From positions 1 to 64,000 of the forward strand of contig DARI01000021.1 of the NCBI GenBank assembly GCA_002503285.1: a stretch of DNA of 64,000 nt, read 5' to 3'. The notes beneath the pieces were generated by a model, which was not told the origin of the DNA, made no database searches, and saw nothing but the letters and a program-made list of their open reading frames with translations. This stretch comes from Euryarchaeota archaeon UBA557 (GTDB taxonomy: Archaea; Thermoplasmatota; Poseidoniia; Poseidoniales; Thalassarchaeaceae). The position numbers were made by a program, and so were the translations under genes. Below are positions 43,157 through 53,600 of this stretch, piece after piece (positions within the stretch are counted from its first letter, which is position 1; every line of letters begins with the position of its first letter).

Positions 43157-44386
43157 ATGGTAAATGCTACGACCATTATTCTAATATTTTTATTAATTTT
43201 AATTACTTTTATAGTTTGGCAAATTATATCGCAAATTATGTCAAGAATAATAGAAAAGAGTCACATAGAAAGTAATATGATAATTGCAGAAATTAGGGCA
43301 AGAGAATTAGAGAGAAAGGAGATGGAAAGTGAGAGAAAAAATATAATGGAAAATTCTTTCAAAATAATTGCGATGCAAGCATATGAAGATGTAAAAAAAG
43401 ATTTAGAACGTGAAAAGGAGGATGATTTTAAAAGAGTTACAGATGATTTTTCAAAAATATTGAAAGATTACAAAAGTACTATGGATGCAATGGAAGTATC
43501 AATGATAAATAGGGAATCTGCACTCAGAGAAAAGGTAGAAAATGTATCTCAATTAGGATTGAAATTATCCGATGATACCAAAAATCTAACAAGGGCATTA
43601 AAAGGAGATTCTCAATTACAAGGGGCTTGGGGGGAAGTAGTAGTTGAGAATTTACTTCAAAATATGGGATTTGTTTGCGATAGAGATTATATCAAACAAT
43701 ACAGTGAAACATCTGCGGACAAAACTCGTAAAATTGCAGACTTCGTAATTAATCTTCCAGGAAATAAACAAGTAGTTATTGATTCAAAAGTTTCCTTGAC
43801 TGCATATAATGATTTTGTAAATGCAGATAATGAAATGATGGCAACTTCATCTATGGAAAGATTATGTAAATCAATTAGAATGCACGCATTGACGCTTTCA
43901 GAAAAAAATTATCAATATATGAAATCAATTCAAACATTAGATTTTGTTCTGATGGTTGTGCCATTAGAAAGTGCATATATTGCTGCTCTTCATCATAATC
44001 CTACTTTATACAACGATATGATTGGAAATAGAAGGGTAAAAATTGTTAGTGGAACTACAATAATGATTGCTTTAATATTGATTCAAGAATTATGGAAGAA
44101 GGAGAATCAGAGTAAAAATCAGATTGAGTTAGTTGAAAGAGCAGGGATGCTTTATGATCAAATCGTTTTATTTCTAGAGTCTTTTACTAGTATTGGTTTT
44201 GAGTTAAAACAAGCATCAGAGAAGTTTGATGAAGCGGAAAAAAGATTAATCTCAGGGAAAGGAAATGTCATTAGGCAAACAGAAATTTTAAAAAATCTTG
44301 GAGCTAGAAATAAAAAGGATTTGCGAAAAAAAAGTGGTATGAGAAAATTAGCAGAAGAAGCAGAAATATCTAAAGAAGAAGAATGA
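43157..44386 (+). CDS. rmuC: RmuC-family DNA recombination protein
   Basis: 409-residue RmuC homologue. An N-terminal membrane helix (~7-25) is followed by a long coiled coil (~30-140) rich in Glu/Lys. The conserved nuclease-like domain begins SQLQGAWGEVVVENLLQNMGF, with DFVINLPGNKQVVIDSKVSL further on. E. coli RmuC limits inversions at repeats; the domain resembles PD-(D/E)XK nucleases. RmuC is common in bacteria and less so in archaea. An M23-like peptidase follows after 24 bases. Confidence 0.92.
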   Translation: MVNATTIILIFLLILITFIVWQIISQIMSRIIEKSHIESNMIIAEIRARELERKEMESERKNIMENSFKIIAMQAYEDVKKDLEREKEDDFKRVTDDFSKILKDYKSTMDAMEVSMINRESALREKVENVSQLGLKLSDDTKNLTRALKGDSQLQGAWGEVVVENLLQNMGFVCDRDYIKQYSETSADKTRKIADFVINLPGNKQVVIDSKVSLTAYNDFVNADNEMMATSSMERLCKSIRMHALTLSEKNYQYMKSIQTLDFVLMVVPLESAYIAALHHNPTLYNDMIGNRRVKIVSGTTIMIALILIQELWKKENQSKNQIELVERAGMLYDQIVLFLESFTSIGFELKQASEKFDEAEKRLISGKGNVIRQTEILKNLGARNKKDLRKKSGMRKLAEEAEISKEEE

Positions 44387-44410
44387 ATAGGGCCCCCCTA
44401 ATCTCAAAAC

Positions 44411-44992
44411 ATGATTAAATGGCAGACAGGTAGCTATCACCCAATAATTCATCTTCCTGATGAATATGAAGTCAGAGATTTCACTCAAGGAATTTATACT
44501 CCCTCTAAATATGAATACGACATAGGGAAATACGATGAATTAAGGCCGGGAATGTATAAATCAGACCTCTTTAATAATAATAGATATTTGCATATTGGAA
44601 TAGATATTGGAGCTCCTATAGGGACTCCGTGTATGGCATTTGAAGATGGAGAGATATCTCATTTTGGGTACAACGCTGATGAAGGCGATTATGGATATGT
44701 AATTATTACCAATCATAAAATTGGTAGAAAGAAAATTTGGACGTTATATGGGCACCTAGATTCAAAATCCGTAAAGGATAAGAAGATTGGTCAAAAAATT
44801 TCAAAAGGTGAGGTAATATGTTGGATAGGAGATAAGCATGAAAATGGCGGTTGGGAGCCCCATCTTCATTTTCAGATTTCACTATTAGAGCCCGATACAC
44901 ATGATATGCCAGGAGTTGTTGAACCTAATTTGAGAGAATATGCATTGTTAAACTACCCAGACCCTAGATTAATATTAGGAGCAATATATTAG
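44411..44992 (+). CDS. M23-family metallopeptidase-like protein
   Basis: 193-residue protein with an M23/LysM-associated peptidase fold. Zinc-site motifs are HIGIDIGAPIGTP (His and Asp), LYGHLD and HLHFQIS, all typical of lysostaphin-type endopeptidases. No signal peptide is seen. Bacterial M23 enzymes cut peptidoglycan cross-links, but archaea of this kind have no peptidoglycan, so the target is uncertain; a duplicated-hybrid-motif fold without peptidase function is also possible. The C-terminus EPNLREYALLNYPDPRLILG resembles bacterial relatives. It overlaps the PGI/PMI gene end by four bases, tail to tail. Confidence 0.8.
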   Translation: MIKWQTGSYHPIIHLPDEYEVRDFTQGIYTPSKYEYDIGKYDELRPGMYKSDLFNNNRYLHIGIDIGAPIGTPCMAFEDGEISHFGYNADEGDYGYVIITNHKIGRKKIWTLYGHLDSKSVKDKKIGQKISKGEVICWIGDKHENGGWEPHLHFQISLLEPDTHDMPGVVEPNLREYALLNYPDPRLILGAIY

Positions 44993-46029
44993 ATTGATGA
45001 TAGATGTTCTTTTAATTCTATAATTGACGGCATTGATGAAGGATTAACTCCTTCAACTAATGCAAGAGCGATGGAAACCCAGTCAGTAATATGCGCAGCA
45101 TACAGAAGACTTTCCAACAAAGAATGCCCTTCACAATCGATTATCCAAGACGATTTAATGTCTAATTTTTCCATTGTCCATTTTAATCTTGAAGAAACTC
45201 TTGAAGACATTCCCTCCCATTTAAGATAAATTACAGAATTAAGTTCACTATTAGCTTTGTTCCAAGCTACAATTTCATTATGATTCATTTCAGGCAAGTT
45301 TACTATTCTAGCAAATCTATCTGAGTTTTCATTTAATTGGTTTGTAAATCTCACTCCTGCCGAACCCAAAAGAGTAGGAGAAATGATACCAATTTGCTTA
45401 CCAACCATCGATTCAGCCATGGAAAGTGAAAGGCTATTTCCATTGACTAAATCTGCATTTATTGAAGATTGACGTAATCTTTCCAACATATTTTCTAATT
45501 CAGTGTCATCTGGTTTTTCAAGAATTCCTAATGCCCAGCAAGCAGCTAACTGAGTCCCAAAAATATGGCCGAATGCAGAACGTGGCATTTGCCCCCCTGG
45601 GACTTCTAAACAAACACATTCATCATTGATAGATAATATTTCTTCAAGTTTACCTCCAGATGTTATTCCTAAAACTGTACCTCCATTTTCTAAAGCCTGA
45701 GATACACCATCTAGTGTTTCTTCAGTATTTCCAGAATAAGATGTAGCAATAATTAACCAATCAGGCCCCCACCAAGAAGGGAGTCCGTAATCTTTCCAAA
45801 CTACAAATGGTAAACCTCCAGCATAATTAGTTAATGAGACTAGGAAATCTCCACCGGCACCTGAACCCCCCATTCCCAAACAAAGTACGCCTGACCAGTC
45901 AGTATCTTTATCAATATCAATTGGAATGTTAATAGATTTTTCCAAATCATCTATAAATTTACGAGTATATCCTACCATATCTCCATCATCTAAATTTTTA
46001 ATTAATTCATTAATATCTAATTCACTCAT
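44989..46029 (-). CDS. Bifunctional phosphoglucose/phosphomannose isomerase
   Basis: 346-residue archaeal PGI/PMI family sugar isomerase with two SIS domains. It interconverts fructose-6-P with glucose-6-P and mannose-6-P. Signatures are CLGMGGSGAGGDFLV, IATSYSGNTEETLDG, and VNLPEMNHNEIVAW with the catalytic Glu/His. The C-terminal HSLLESLLYAAHITDWVSIAL region also fits. It starts at the last base of the upstream nmd3 stop (TAATG), so the two genes are translationally coupled. Confidence 0.95.
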   Translation of the reverse strand: MSELDINELIKNLDDGDMVGYTRKFIDDLEKSINIPIDIDKDTDWSGVLCLGMGGSGAGGDFLVSLTNYAGGLPFVVWKDYGLPSWWGPDWLIIATSYSGNTEETLDGVSQALENGGTVLGITSGGKLEEILSINDECVCLEVPGGQMPRSAFGHIFGTQLAACWALGILEKPDDTELENMLERLRQSSINADLVNGNSLSLSMAESMVGKQIGIISPTLLGSAGVRFTNQLNENSDRFARIVNLPEMNHNEIVAWNKANSELNSVIYLKWEGMSSRVSSRLKWTMEKLDIKSSWIIDCEGHSLLESLLYAAHITDWVSIALALVEGVNPSSMPSIIELKEHLSSI

Positions 46030-47084
46030 TATTTATTCTCCATATTTGTTTGCGGAATTGCTAACCATTTTTCTTCTATAAAACCAATTAAAATTGTCTT
46101 AGAATTAGGATCATCATGGTACGGTAGGCCTACTGTTACAATACTAAAATCAATAGGATCCATGATTTCAACTGCAGAACTATCGCGATTTAGAATTTCT
46201 ACTAGAAATTGATTTTTTACAGCGCATATTACTACACTCTTTTCCATATCTCTCCACGAAACACCAGTTCTTTCAAAATATTTAATCCTCCGTAGAATTG
46301 GTCCGTCTTTTTGCCATCTATCTATAAGCCAAAGATTTTTCTTAAATTTAACAATATCTCCAATTGAATAGGCTGGTTTTCTATAACTCATTGTTAACCT
46401 AGTTACTTCAATGCCATCATTTGAACCTACTACTGTCGAAGTTTCTTTTATTGTTCCTCCAAATTTTTGTACTAGCCTTTTTCCCCAACTTCTTGCCATG
46501 GCTTTGGAACCTAATTGCATATCCCAACCTCCAGTAACAGGGCCTTCGCTTGTTATGAAAAACATTGGATCGGCCTCCATATCACCTAACATTTCATCCA
46601 AGGTATTGCGTACCACTTTTACTTCATCGGAAGTTAATTTCCTTCCAGCAGACCGTAATTGAACTATTGATTCGAAGTATGAACCTGCTTTCCTAGTACA
46701 TGCAGGGCAAACAGCGTTACTGGTTTGCATAAGAGTAATATGATTTTCCAAAAATTTGTACCCTTCTATCTCGCCGGAAACATCGATATGAAGTCTCATA
46801 GATCTATCATCAATTTCTTCAATTGCGAATCCTAAATTTACGTTTTTAGATTTATCAGAATATTCTATATTTTCCCTTATTCGGAGATCTGCTAGATTTT
46901 CTTTTGTAATTTCCGACCATCTTCCTCTCACTTCATGCTGATCACATTTTGGACATCGATATTGTTGTAATCGGTCAGATATTTTTGAAAGTATGTTACG
47001 TTTCCTGAAGCATTCCTCACACATCCTATCTGAAGTCAAAGGTGGCTCTGACCCACAAGTTATACAAAAAGCTCCATCAGACAT
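46029..47084 (-). CDS. NMD3-like 50S subunit biogenesis protein
   Basis: 351-residue archaeal NMD3. The N-terminal zinc region has CITC, CEEC, YRCPKC and CPAC pairs, followed by an eIF5A/OB-like segment. In eukaryotes NMD3 exports the 60S subunit; archaeal versions probably act in late 50S assembly. SVVICAVKNQFLVEILN and VTVGLPYHDDPNS lie in the C-terminal part. It fits the cluster of ribosome and RNA-processing genes and is coupled to PGI/PMI by TAATG. An inverted repeat CCAAAT/ATTTGG lies about 30 bases upstream (47112-47138). Confidence 0.9.
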   Translation of the reverse strand: MSDGAFCITCGSEPPLTSDRMCEECFRKRNILSKISDRLQQYRCPKCDQHEVRGRWSEITKENLADLRIRENIEYSDKSKNVNLGFAIEEIDDRSMRLHIDVSGEIEGYKFLENHITLMQTSNAVCPACTRKAGSYFESIVQLRSAGRKLTSDEVKVVRNTLDEMLGDMEADPMFFITSEGPVTGGWDMQLGSKAMARSWGKRLVQKFGGTIKETSTVVGSNDGIEVTRLTMSYRKPAYSIGDIVKFKKNLWLIDRWQKDGPILRRIKYFERTGVSWRDMEKSVVICAVKNQFLVEILNRDSSAVEIMDPIDFSIVTVGLPYHDDPNSKTILIGFIEEKWLAIPQTNMENK

Positions 47085-47150
47085 GTTGCGACTCCAAGTA
47101 ACCCGTCTGACCCAAATGTTAGAAGTGTTGTTATTTGGAAAGTAATATAT

Positions 47151-47306
47151 TTATTCACTTTCCTCGGATATTTGCATATTTTCTTGTGCATCAATACGGT
47201 ATTCCAAATCATTTAATTTAGAAAATAAATACTTCACATATCCTCCCAAAAGACCAATCATAATTACGTATGCAATTGCTAATTCCATTAACCCCGTCGA
47301 ACTCAA
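47151..47306 (-). CDS. ccmD: CcmD-like small membrane protein
   Basis: 51-residue protein with one membrane helix (~residues 8-28) followed by a short amphipathic charged segment. This is the layout of CcmD, the small haem-exporter component that stabilises CcmABC. Starting at TTG 47306 it overlaps the ccmC stop by three bases; the ATG at 47288 would give 45 residues. Operon position after ccmC supports the name more than sequence, since CcmD proteins are poorly conserved. Confidence 0.75.
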   Translation of the reverse strand: MSSTGLMELAIAYVIMIGLLGGYVKYLFSKLNDLEYRIDAQENMQISEESE

Positions 47307-48022
47307 TTTAACCACCCTTCATCTAAATTTTTTTGGTTATTTTCCATTTTTAATTCTAATTGATGGATTCTATCAGTAATGATTGAAAATCCAACAAAAA
47401 TGAAACAAAAAGAAATAAAGGACAAAATAAGGACAAACAACATATCACTTGGGAGTCCTGTTTCTTCACTTGAAACTACAATTATTGGTGGGTGTTGCTT
47501 TTGATACCAAGTAGTTGCCATTGCAGTTATAGGAACAAGAGAAAATCCAAATAGACCCACTATGGAAAGAGTGTCTCGTGTTTGATTAGTATCTTGTTGT
47601 GCCCTTCTGGCAAGTACTAAGAATAATGCGACTGAAGTTAGGAGTGCAAAGGAGTTTAGCCTTAAATCTCCCCAATCCCAAGGTTTCCCCCATGCAACTG
47701 AACCCCATATTGGTCCCGAGGTTATTACTCCCATGCCGAATAGCAATCCCATATCTGAACCAACAGAGAAAAACCTCCAACCTATTTCATCTTTTTTCAA
47801 ATACCAAATTATAGAACCAGTAAATAATAATAAAAATGCTAAAAATGAACACCAAGCAAACGAAACATGCCAGTAGATTATCCTAAATGATTCAGGTCCA
47901 TTTACGGTACTTGGATCCAAACTTGGCACCCAAAGGAATCCCAATAGAATAGATATGGATGCACCCACTAAACCAATTATAATGAATAACAATGAGGCCC
48001 CCTTGGTCACCACCATGAACAT
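47303..48022 (-). CDS. ccmC: Haem exporter/cytochrome c biogenesis protein CcmC
   Basis: 239-residue polytopic membrane protein from ATG 48022 (the longer frame would run back into the preceding gene). It has six helices. The tryptophan-rich haem-handling loop is VAWGKPWDWGDLRLNS, and His residues in IIYWHVSFAW and YQKQHPP match the haem ligands of CcmC. CcmC loads haem onto the chaperone CcmE for system I cytochrome c maturation. It is followed at once by ccmD and preceded by the ccmAB fusion. CcmE and CcmF are not in the window. Confidence 0.92.
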   Translation of the reverse strand: MFMVVTKGASLLFIIIGLVGASISILLGFLWVPSLDPSTVNGPESFRIIYWHVSFAWCSFLAFLLLFTGSIIWYLKKDEIGWRFFSVGSDMGLLFGMGVITSGPIWGSVAWGKPWDWGDLRLNSFALLTSVALFLVLARRAQQDTNQTRDTLSIVGLFGFSLVPITAMATTWYQKQHPPIIVVSSEETGLPSDMLFVLILSFISFCFIFVGFSIITDRIHQLELKMENNQKNLDEGWLN

Positions 48023-48054
48023 CCCAACAAAATATAGGTCATGAATACTACCTT

Positions 48055-49464
48055 CTAATAATCTGGAAGGTAAACTACAACTATCCAAATTAGTATTGAA
48101 GATATGCTTGCAATGATGCACCCAATTATTGGAGATTGAATGGATAAAGAGTATGTCATCCCCGAGGTCATTAAAATTGATAATGCATCAGAAAGTTCTA
48201 GAAACGGCCATATAAGTGCTATAAGTAGTAAAGAACCGACGGAAGAGTTCGATCTACGTAAATCAGAGACTAGGAAATGTAATGCCGAAGAGGCCATTCC
48301 TACCGTGATTAAAGATAAGATTGGAAGCCATAACCACAATAATGCATCATAGGAATATTCATCTGATTTATTGCCAATTAAAATGAACCATGATAAGTAT
48401 GTCAATGGAATTGGTAGAATCATGGAAGCACCTAAAAATGAACTAATTGGACGGATTTTCGATCCTAGCATTATGTGCCACCATTTTCCACACTCTGCCT
48501 CATTAAATCGATTAATAATTGCCGGAGAAATAATACAAGTAATAAATGCAGGCAATAAAATAAGAGAGGATAAGATATCTACACTCAATGGCCCATTTCC
48601 TTCAATTATGGAATAACTCAATAGAAGTGCTACTAAAGCTGGAGTTGCTCGTCCAACAGTATCTATAGGGTTTCGGATTTCCATCTTTAAAGCCCAACTA
48701 GTCAAGTGCCTAATAGAAATCAAATCTGACGAAGAACTACATGTTGGTATTTCAACTATTGCTCCATCCGATTTACCTATTGATTCTTTTATTTTACCCT
48801 TTTTTCCAATTTTAATTATCCTATCTGCACATTTTATAACATCATTATTGTGTGTTGCAATGATTATTCCATGGCCCCTAGATGCCAAAGTCCTAATCCA
48901 GTTTATGAAAAGAATACGTGCCGACTTGTCGAGGCCTACGCTTGGTTCATCTAATAGAACAGTCATTGGTTTTGGACTAAGAATTGCAGGTGCGAGGCCG
49001 CAGATAACTGAAAGACGTCTTTTGAGGCCACCCGAGAGCAGTGATACTCTATCCGATTTTCGATGATTTAGTCCCCAGTCAGATAATATCTGACCCATTT
49101 TATCTGAATCATAATTTTTAGATGATTTCTCAGATGCAATTAATATCCTTTCTTCGACTGTTTCTTCACCGCATATGCCATCTTTTTGTAAAGTAATGCC
49201 TATTTTAGGAATATTGGATTTACGGCCTTCATGATCTCTAATTAAATTTTGTGAATTCGCTTCTTCGTAAAAATATAATTCTCCGTTTTTGAAAGGAACT
49301 ATTCCAGCACATGACTCTATGAATGTTGACTTTCCGGAGCCATTATCTCCAACTAAGACTACTATTTCCCCATAATTTAATTTAAAATTAACATCTTTTA
49401 AGACTTCTCGGGAACCACGGAGGGCATTTAGGCCTTTGAGTTCTAACAAAGCGCCCTCTTGCAT
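48055..49464 (-). CDS. CcmA-CcmB fusion, haem ABC exporter
   Basis: 469-residue fusion of the two ABC haem exporter subunits, usually separate genes. The ATPase half (1-~225) has Walker A GDNGSGKST (39-47), signature LSGGLKRR (~143), Walker B VLLDEPSVGLD (~169) and the His switch in THNND. After a linker the membrane half (from ~255) has about six helices in the CcmB pattern, beginning WALKMEIRNPIDTVGRATPAL. It would release haem from CcmE in system I cytochrome c maturation. ccmC follows after 32 bases and then ccmD. Fusion guarantees one ATPase per membrane subunit. Base use is as in the neighbours. Confidence 0.9.
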   Translation of the reverse strand: MQEGALLELKGLNALRGSREVLKDVNFKLNYGEIVVLVGDNGSGKSTFIESCAGIVPFKNGELYFYEEANSQNLIRDHEGRKSNIPKIGITLQKDGICGEETVEERILIASEKSSKNYDSDKMGQILSDWGLNHRKSDRVSLLSGGLKRRLSVICGLAPAILSPKPMTVLLDEPSVGLDKSARILFINWIRTLASRGHGIIIATHNNDVIKCADRIIKIGKKGKIKESIGKSDGAIVEIPTCSSSSDLISIRHLTSWALKMEIRNPIDTVGRATPALVALLLSYSIIEGNGPLSVDILSSLILLPAFITCIISPAIINRFNEAECGKWWHIMLGSKIRPISSFLGASMILPIPLTYLSWFILIGNKSDEYSYDALLWLWLPILSLITVGMASSALHFLVSDLRRSNSSVGSLLLIALIWPFLELSDALSILMTSGMTYSLSIQSPIIGCIIASISSILIWIVVVYLPDY

Positions 49465-49554
49465 GAATGACCGAGTAAGGATTACCGTTTGAGTAATTCT
49501 ATGATGAGAAGTCCTATTCCCTAGAATCTCTTGGAGTGACTAGAGGCGCCGCTA

Positions 49555-50586
49555 ATGGATAATGATTTTAGATGGGACTTCTTAGAAATAAGTGATTATT
49601 TTTGGATAATAGTTATGTTTTCTGCTGCTATTTTACCGTTTTATTACGCCTATAAAGACAAAACTAGTGTGTCTTTAGCGATGGTCTTATCTCTGTTATT
49701 AGTAAAATTTATACAGTATTTTCTGGAATTATTTAAAGGCGGTATTTTTTCATTCGAACCAATACATCTATTTGGATTAATTCCAAGTATAATGAACGAA
49801 TATGTTCACTTCCATCGATTTATAACTTCAGCATGGCTACATGCTAATTGGATACATGTTTTGAGCAATATACTTGTAATAGCATTAGTAGGAGTTCCTC
49901 TTGAACAGAGAATGGGTGGTAGACGTTGGTTAGCAATATATTTTCTTGGATTTATAGGGGGCAATATTGCTTGGATTATTACGCATTCTGACTCAGATAT
50001 TCCTGCAATAGGTGCTAGCGGTGCGGCATTTGGACTTTTAGGAGGGTATATGGCCTGCTGGCCTAATGATAAAATCGAATTCCCACTTCTTTTCCTAATA
50101 AGGGCGTGGCCAGTATGGATTATTGTATTTATACGACTGGGAATAGAAATATTTCAAATTTATTCTATCCAGATTGAAACTGCAGGAGACACCAATATTG
50201 CTCATATGGCCCATCTAGGGGGATTTTTTCTAGCATATATGTTTGCAAGATTTATTGCCAAGGGTGCTCCTAGTGCCCTTTATGATACGGAACAGATTTC
50301 CAATAATTATTCTAGACCTTCAGAGAAAGAAGAGGCCGCAATTAAAGAAAGTTTTTTCAAAGATCCTTGGAGTGAAAATGGGACTCCTCTAAGTGGTAAT
50401 TCTTCAAGAATATTGAATATGCTAATACAAGAAGGAGATGAATTAGAAACTCGTAGAGCCTGGTTAGAGGAACTAGCAGAACATACAAAGTGTCCTATTT
50501 GCCAAAGTGGAGTCGTGGCCGAAGTAAAAAATAATAATTGTAAAATTAAGTGCTCCAATTCAAACAAGCATCTAAATTGGCCTTAA
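49555..50586 (+). CDS. Rhomboid serine protease with C-terminal zinc-ribbon-like tail
   Basis: 343-residue rhomboid family intramembrane protease. The core has HANWIHVLSNILVI, the catalytic Ser155 in IGASGAAFGLLGGY, and His220 in MAHLGGFFLAY. Six helices span residues ~15-240. A cytoplasmic tail follows and ends with Cys pairs CPIC and CKIKC near 312-333, finishing HLNWP, like a small zinc ribbon. The membrane-anchored subtilase follows after 68 bases on the same strand and also ends in a Cys-pair module, so the two proteases may be linked. Function is probably cleavage of membrane-anchored surface proteins. Confidence 0.88.
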   Translation: MDNDFRWDFLEISDYFWIIVMFSAAILPFYYAYKDKTSVSLAMVLSLLLVKFIQYFLELFKGGIFSFEPIHLFGLIPSIMNEYVHFHRFITSAWLHANWIHVLSNILVIALVGVPLEQRMGGRRWLAIYFLGFIGGNIAWIITHSDSDIPAIGASGAAFGLLGGYMACWPNDKIEFPLLFLIRAWPVWIIVFIRLGIEIFQIYSIQIETAGDTNIAHMAHLGGFFLAYMFARFIAKGAPSALYDTEQISNNYSRPSEKEEAAIKESFFKDPWSENGTPLSGNSSRILNMLIQEGDELETRRAWLEELAEHTKCPICQSGVVAEVKNNNCKIKCSNSNKHLNWP

Positions 50587-50654
50587 AGTATGATTCTATG
50601 AACTAATATTGGTTGGAATTAAACGATAGACTACCGTGGGTCAGCTAGAAAGCC

Positions 50655-53600
50655 ATGCGAATTAGTATAACGCCCATCTTTATTGTAATACTGATGTTAG
50701 TATTTGATTTATCAGCAGGAGTAGGTGGACAAATTTACGGATTAACTCAAGAGAGTAATTCTTTAGATGAAAATAAAGGCATCTATAAATTTCCACTAAT
50801 GTGTGGTGAAGATATTTGTGAAGATAAAAATAGATTACCTATCAACACACCTATTGATGCTGGAGTTCCAACACAAGATTATGGATGGTGGCTAGAATAT
50901 TGGTTAGATTTTGATGACAATGGAATGGATGATAGATTACAAAGAATTATTGCGGGTGAATCCGAATCTGAATCCAAAACTTCGATAATAGGTGCAGATG
51001 GTAAACTTACAGTAGCAATTATCATTCATTATGCTTGGCATCCCGGTAATAGTGATATCGAAAATATAAAAACAGTACTTTCAAAACATGGATGGAATGA
51101 AGAAGATTCATGGTTTATGCCAATGACAATATTGGATAATATAGTACTTGATCACGTTCCGGTAAGTGCATTAGTAGATTTATGGATGATAGAAGAAGTT
51201 GTATTAATTGAACAACAAAATGTAATAATCCCATATTTGGATAAAGCATCTAAGGGATCTAAAATCAGATCCTCAAATTTATATGGCGAAACAATGCGAG
51301 AATTGGGGTATGACGGATCTGACATAGTAATCGCAATCTTGGATACAGGAGTAGATAATGAACATTTTTCATTAGATGATTTTTCAGATACTAATAATGA
51401 TAATAGCAATGATCCAAATGACTTGAATGACCCAAAATGGGTAGCTGGATGTGACGCAACTTCATTCTCTGGAAATACATGTTCCTCAGCAGGAGATGAA
51501 GATCCCGATGACGGAGATGGCCATGGGACTCATGTTGCGGGGATTGCTCTCGGTACAGGAGATAGCGATAGAACAAATCAAGGTTATGCACCTGGAGCAT
51601 ATCTTGTTGATGTTAAAGTTATGACGGATGCAGGAGGAACAAATTCTCAATCCATTCTTCAAGGCATTCAGTGGGCAACTACCAATGTAGATACAGATTG
51701 GGGAAATAATAAATCCAGTAATGGAATAGATATAATGTCGATGTCATTTGGTAGTTCCTCGAACCCTGTGGGTGAGGATGATGCAGGAGATTCTGGGACC
51801 AGTGCAGAAGCCACGGCAGTTAATCAAGCTGCAGAAGCAGGAATTGTGTGCATAGCAGCAATTGGCAATGATGGGCAGAGAAGGGTTACTTCAGTAGGTG
51901 CTGCTGATTCTGCAATAACTGTAGGTGCAATTGATGATCAAAATACAATAGATAGGCAAGATGATGATATCGCCTCATATTCCAATTCAGGACCAAGGGA
52001 AGCTGATGATGATGATGATATCAAAGATGAATTGAAGCCGTGGGTGGTAGCCCCTGGTTCAGGAATAACATCTGCTGAGAATGCTCAATCATCATCAATA
52101 ATACCGGGTTCAGAAAACAATAGGGCCGATGATGAATATACTTCAAAGGATGGGACTAGTATGTCAACTCCCGCCGTTGCAGGACTCGTTGCAATTATGC
52201 TTCAAGTAGGGATACAAGAAGGTTTAATCGAAGAAAAGAGTTCAGAAAATACAGAAATCATAAAAGATTATTTGATGAAATACTCTGAAAAGAGATCAAG
52301 TGCAACTCAAACTATAGACGGTTATTCTTGGAATAATGAATACGGATTTGGAATAATTGATGGCAAGGAAATTCTAAAGGGCATGTTTGGAGATTCTACC
52401 GGAGGTAGTGATCCAGAAGATCCCGGAACTGGTAATGAAACAGCGCCACCACCTGGTTCGGGAAATTGGGTTGAAATTGAGAGCCCGGAAAATGGCGAAT
52501 GTCAATATGATCAAGATGAATTAGTTTGTAAAAATTGGGTCATAGAAGGTGAAACATATAGAATCAGAGGGAATATAGATCAAGGAGAGGGTAACGGGAG
52601 TATTGATAAGGTGTTAGTTCAAATAACTTACAAATTCAAACCATCGGATGATCAGCCAGCAAAAGAAGAAATTTTGATTGGATGGCATACTCCTGAATTG
52701 ACTTTGACTGGGCAAAGTATTACAAATTGGACCACTACAGCAGAGATTCCAGAATTTACTGATGATGAAATAGATGCCACTCAATTATTCGTAAGAGTAG
52801 CAGCCAAAAATGAGTTTGAACAATGGAGTAATATAACTAAAAATAATTATGGAATTGGGCATATTGATTTTTCCCTAGAAAGTCCAAGTGGGCAAAATGA
52901 AATATCAGGCATAGTAGATGTAATGGGCAAATGGGAATCTGTTGATGGATGTACTGTTCAATGGAGGCTAGGTACAGATGAATGGGAAGATGCAATTATA
53001 AAATTAAATGGCAATGGTTACACCTATACCGTTATCGAAAATGGAAAGAATGTAGAAAAGACTGGGATGATTGAAAATTCTGGCGTATGGTCATTTGATT
53101 GGGATACTAATAAAATAGAAGATGGAACACATAGAATGTCTGTTCGTTCAATAAGTGGAAATGGAGTGATATCCGAAGAAATTCGTCAACAAATAACAAT
53201 TGACAACATACCTCCCAGTCCAGACTTGATGTTTAGAAGTTCGGCACTGTCTATTGAAGAATATGGAATACCAGTTACTGACGTTTATGTAAATACTTTC
53301 TTGGAAATAAGAGGGACCATAAGAAATACCGGAGATATGGCCGCATACGATGTAGGAATAATATTAGAGGAAGAAGGTGCGAGAAGGGATGAATATGTCA
53401 TCCCCCAGATAAACAGTGGGGAAATCATAGATTTAGTTCTTTATTGGAATCCTGCTATATCAGGAGACAGAGATATTGAGATTATCATAGATCCAATTAA
53501 TACTGTGGAAGAAAGTGATGAAACAAATAATAAATTATCCAATAATTTCTTCATTGTTCCGAGGCCCAATGGAGTAGATCTAGCAATAAGAGAAAATGCA

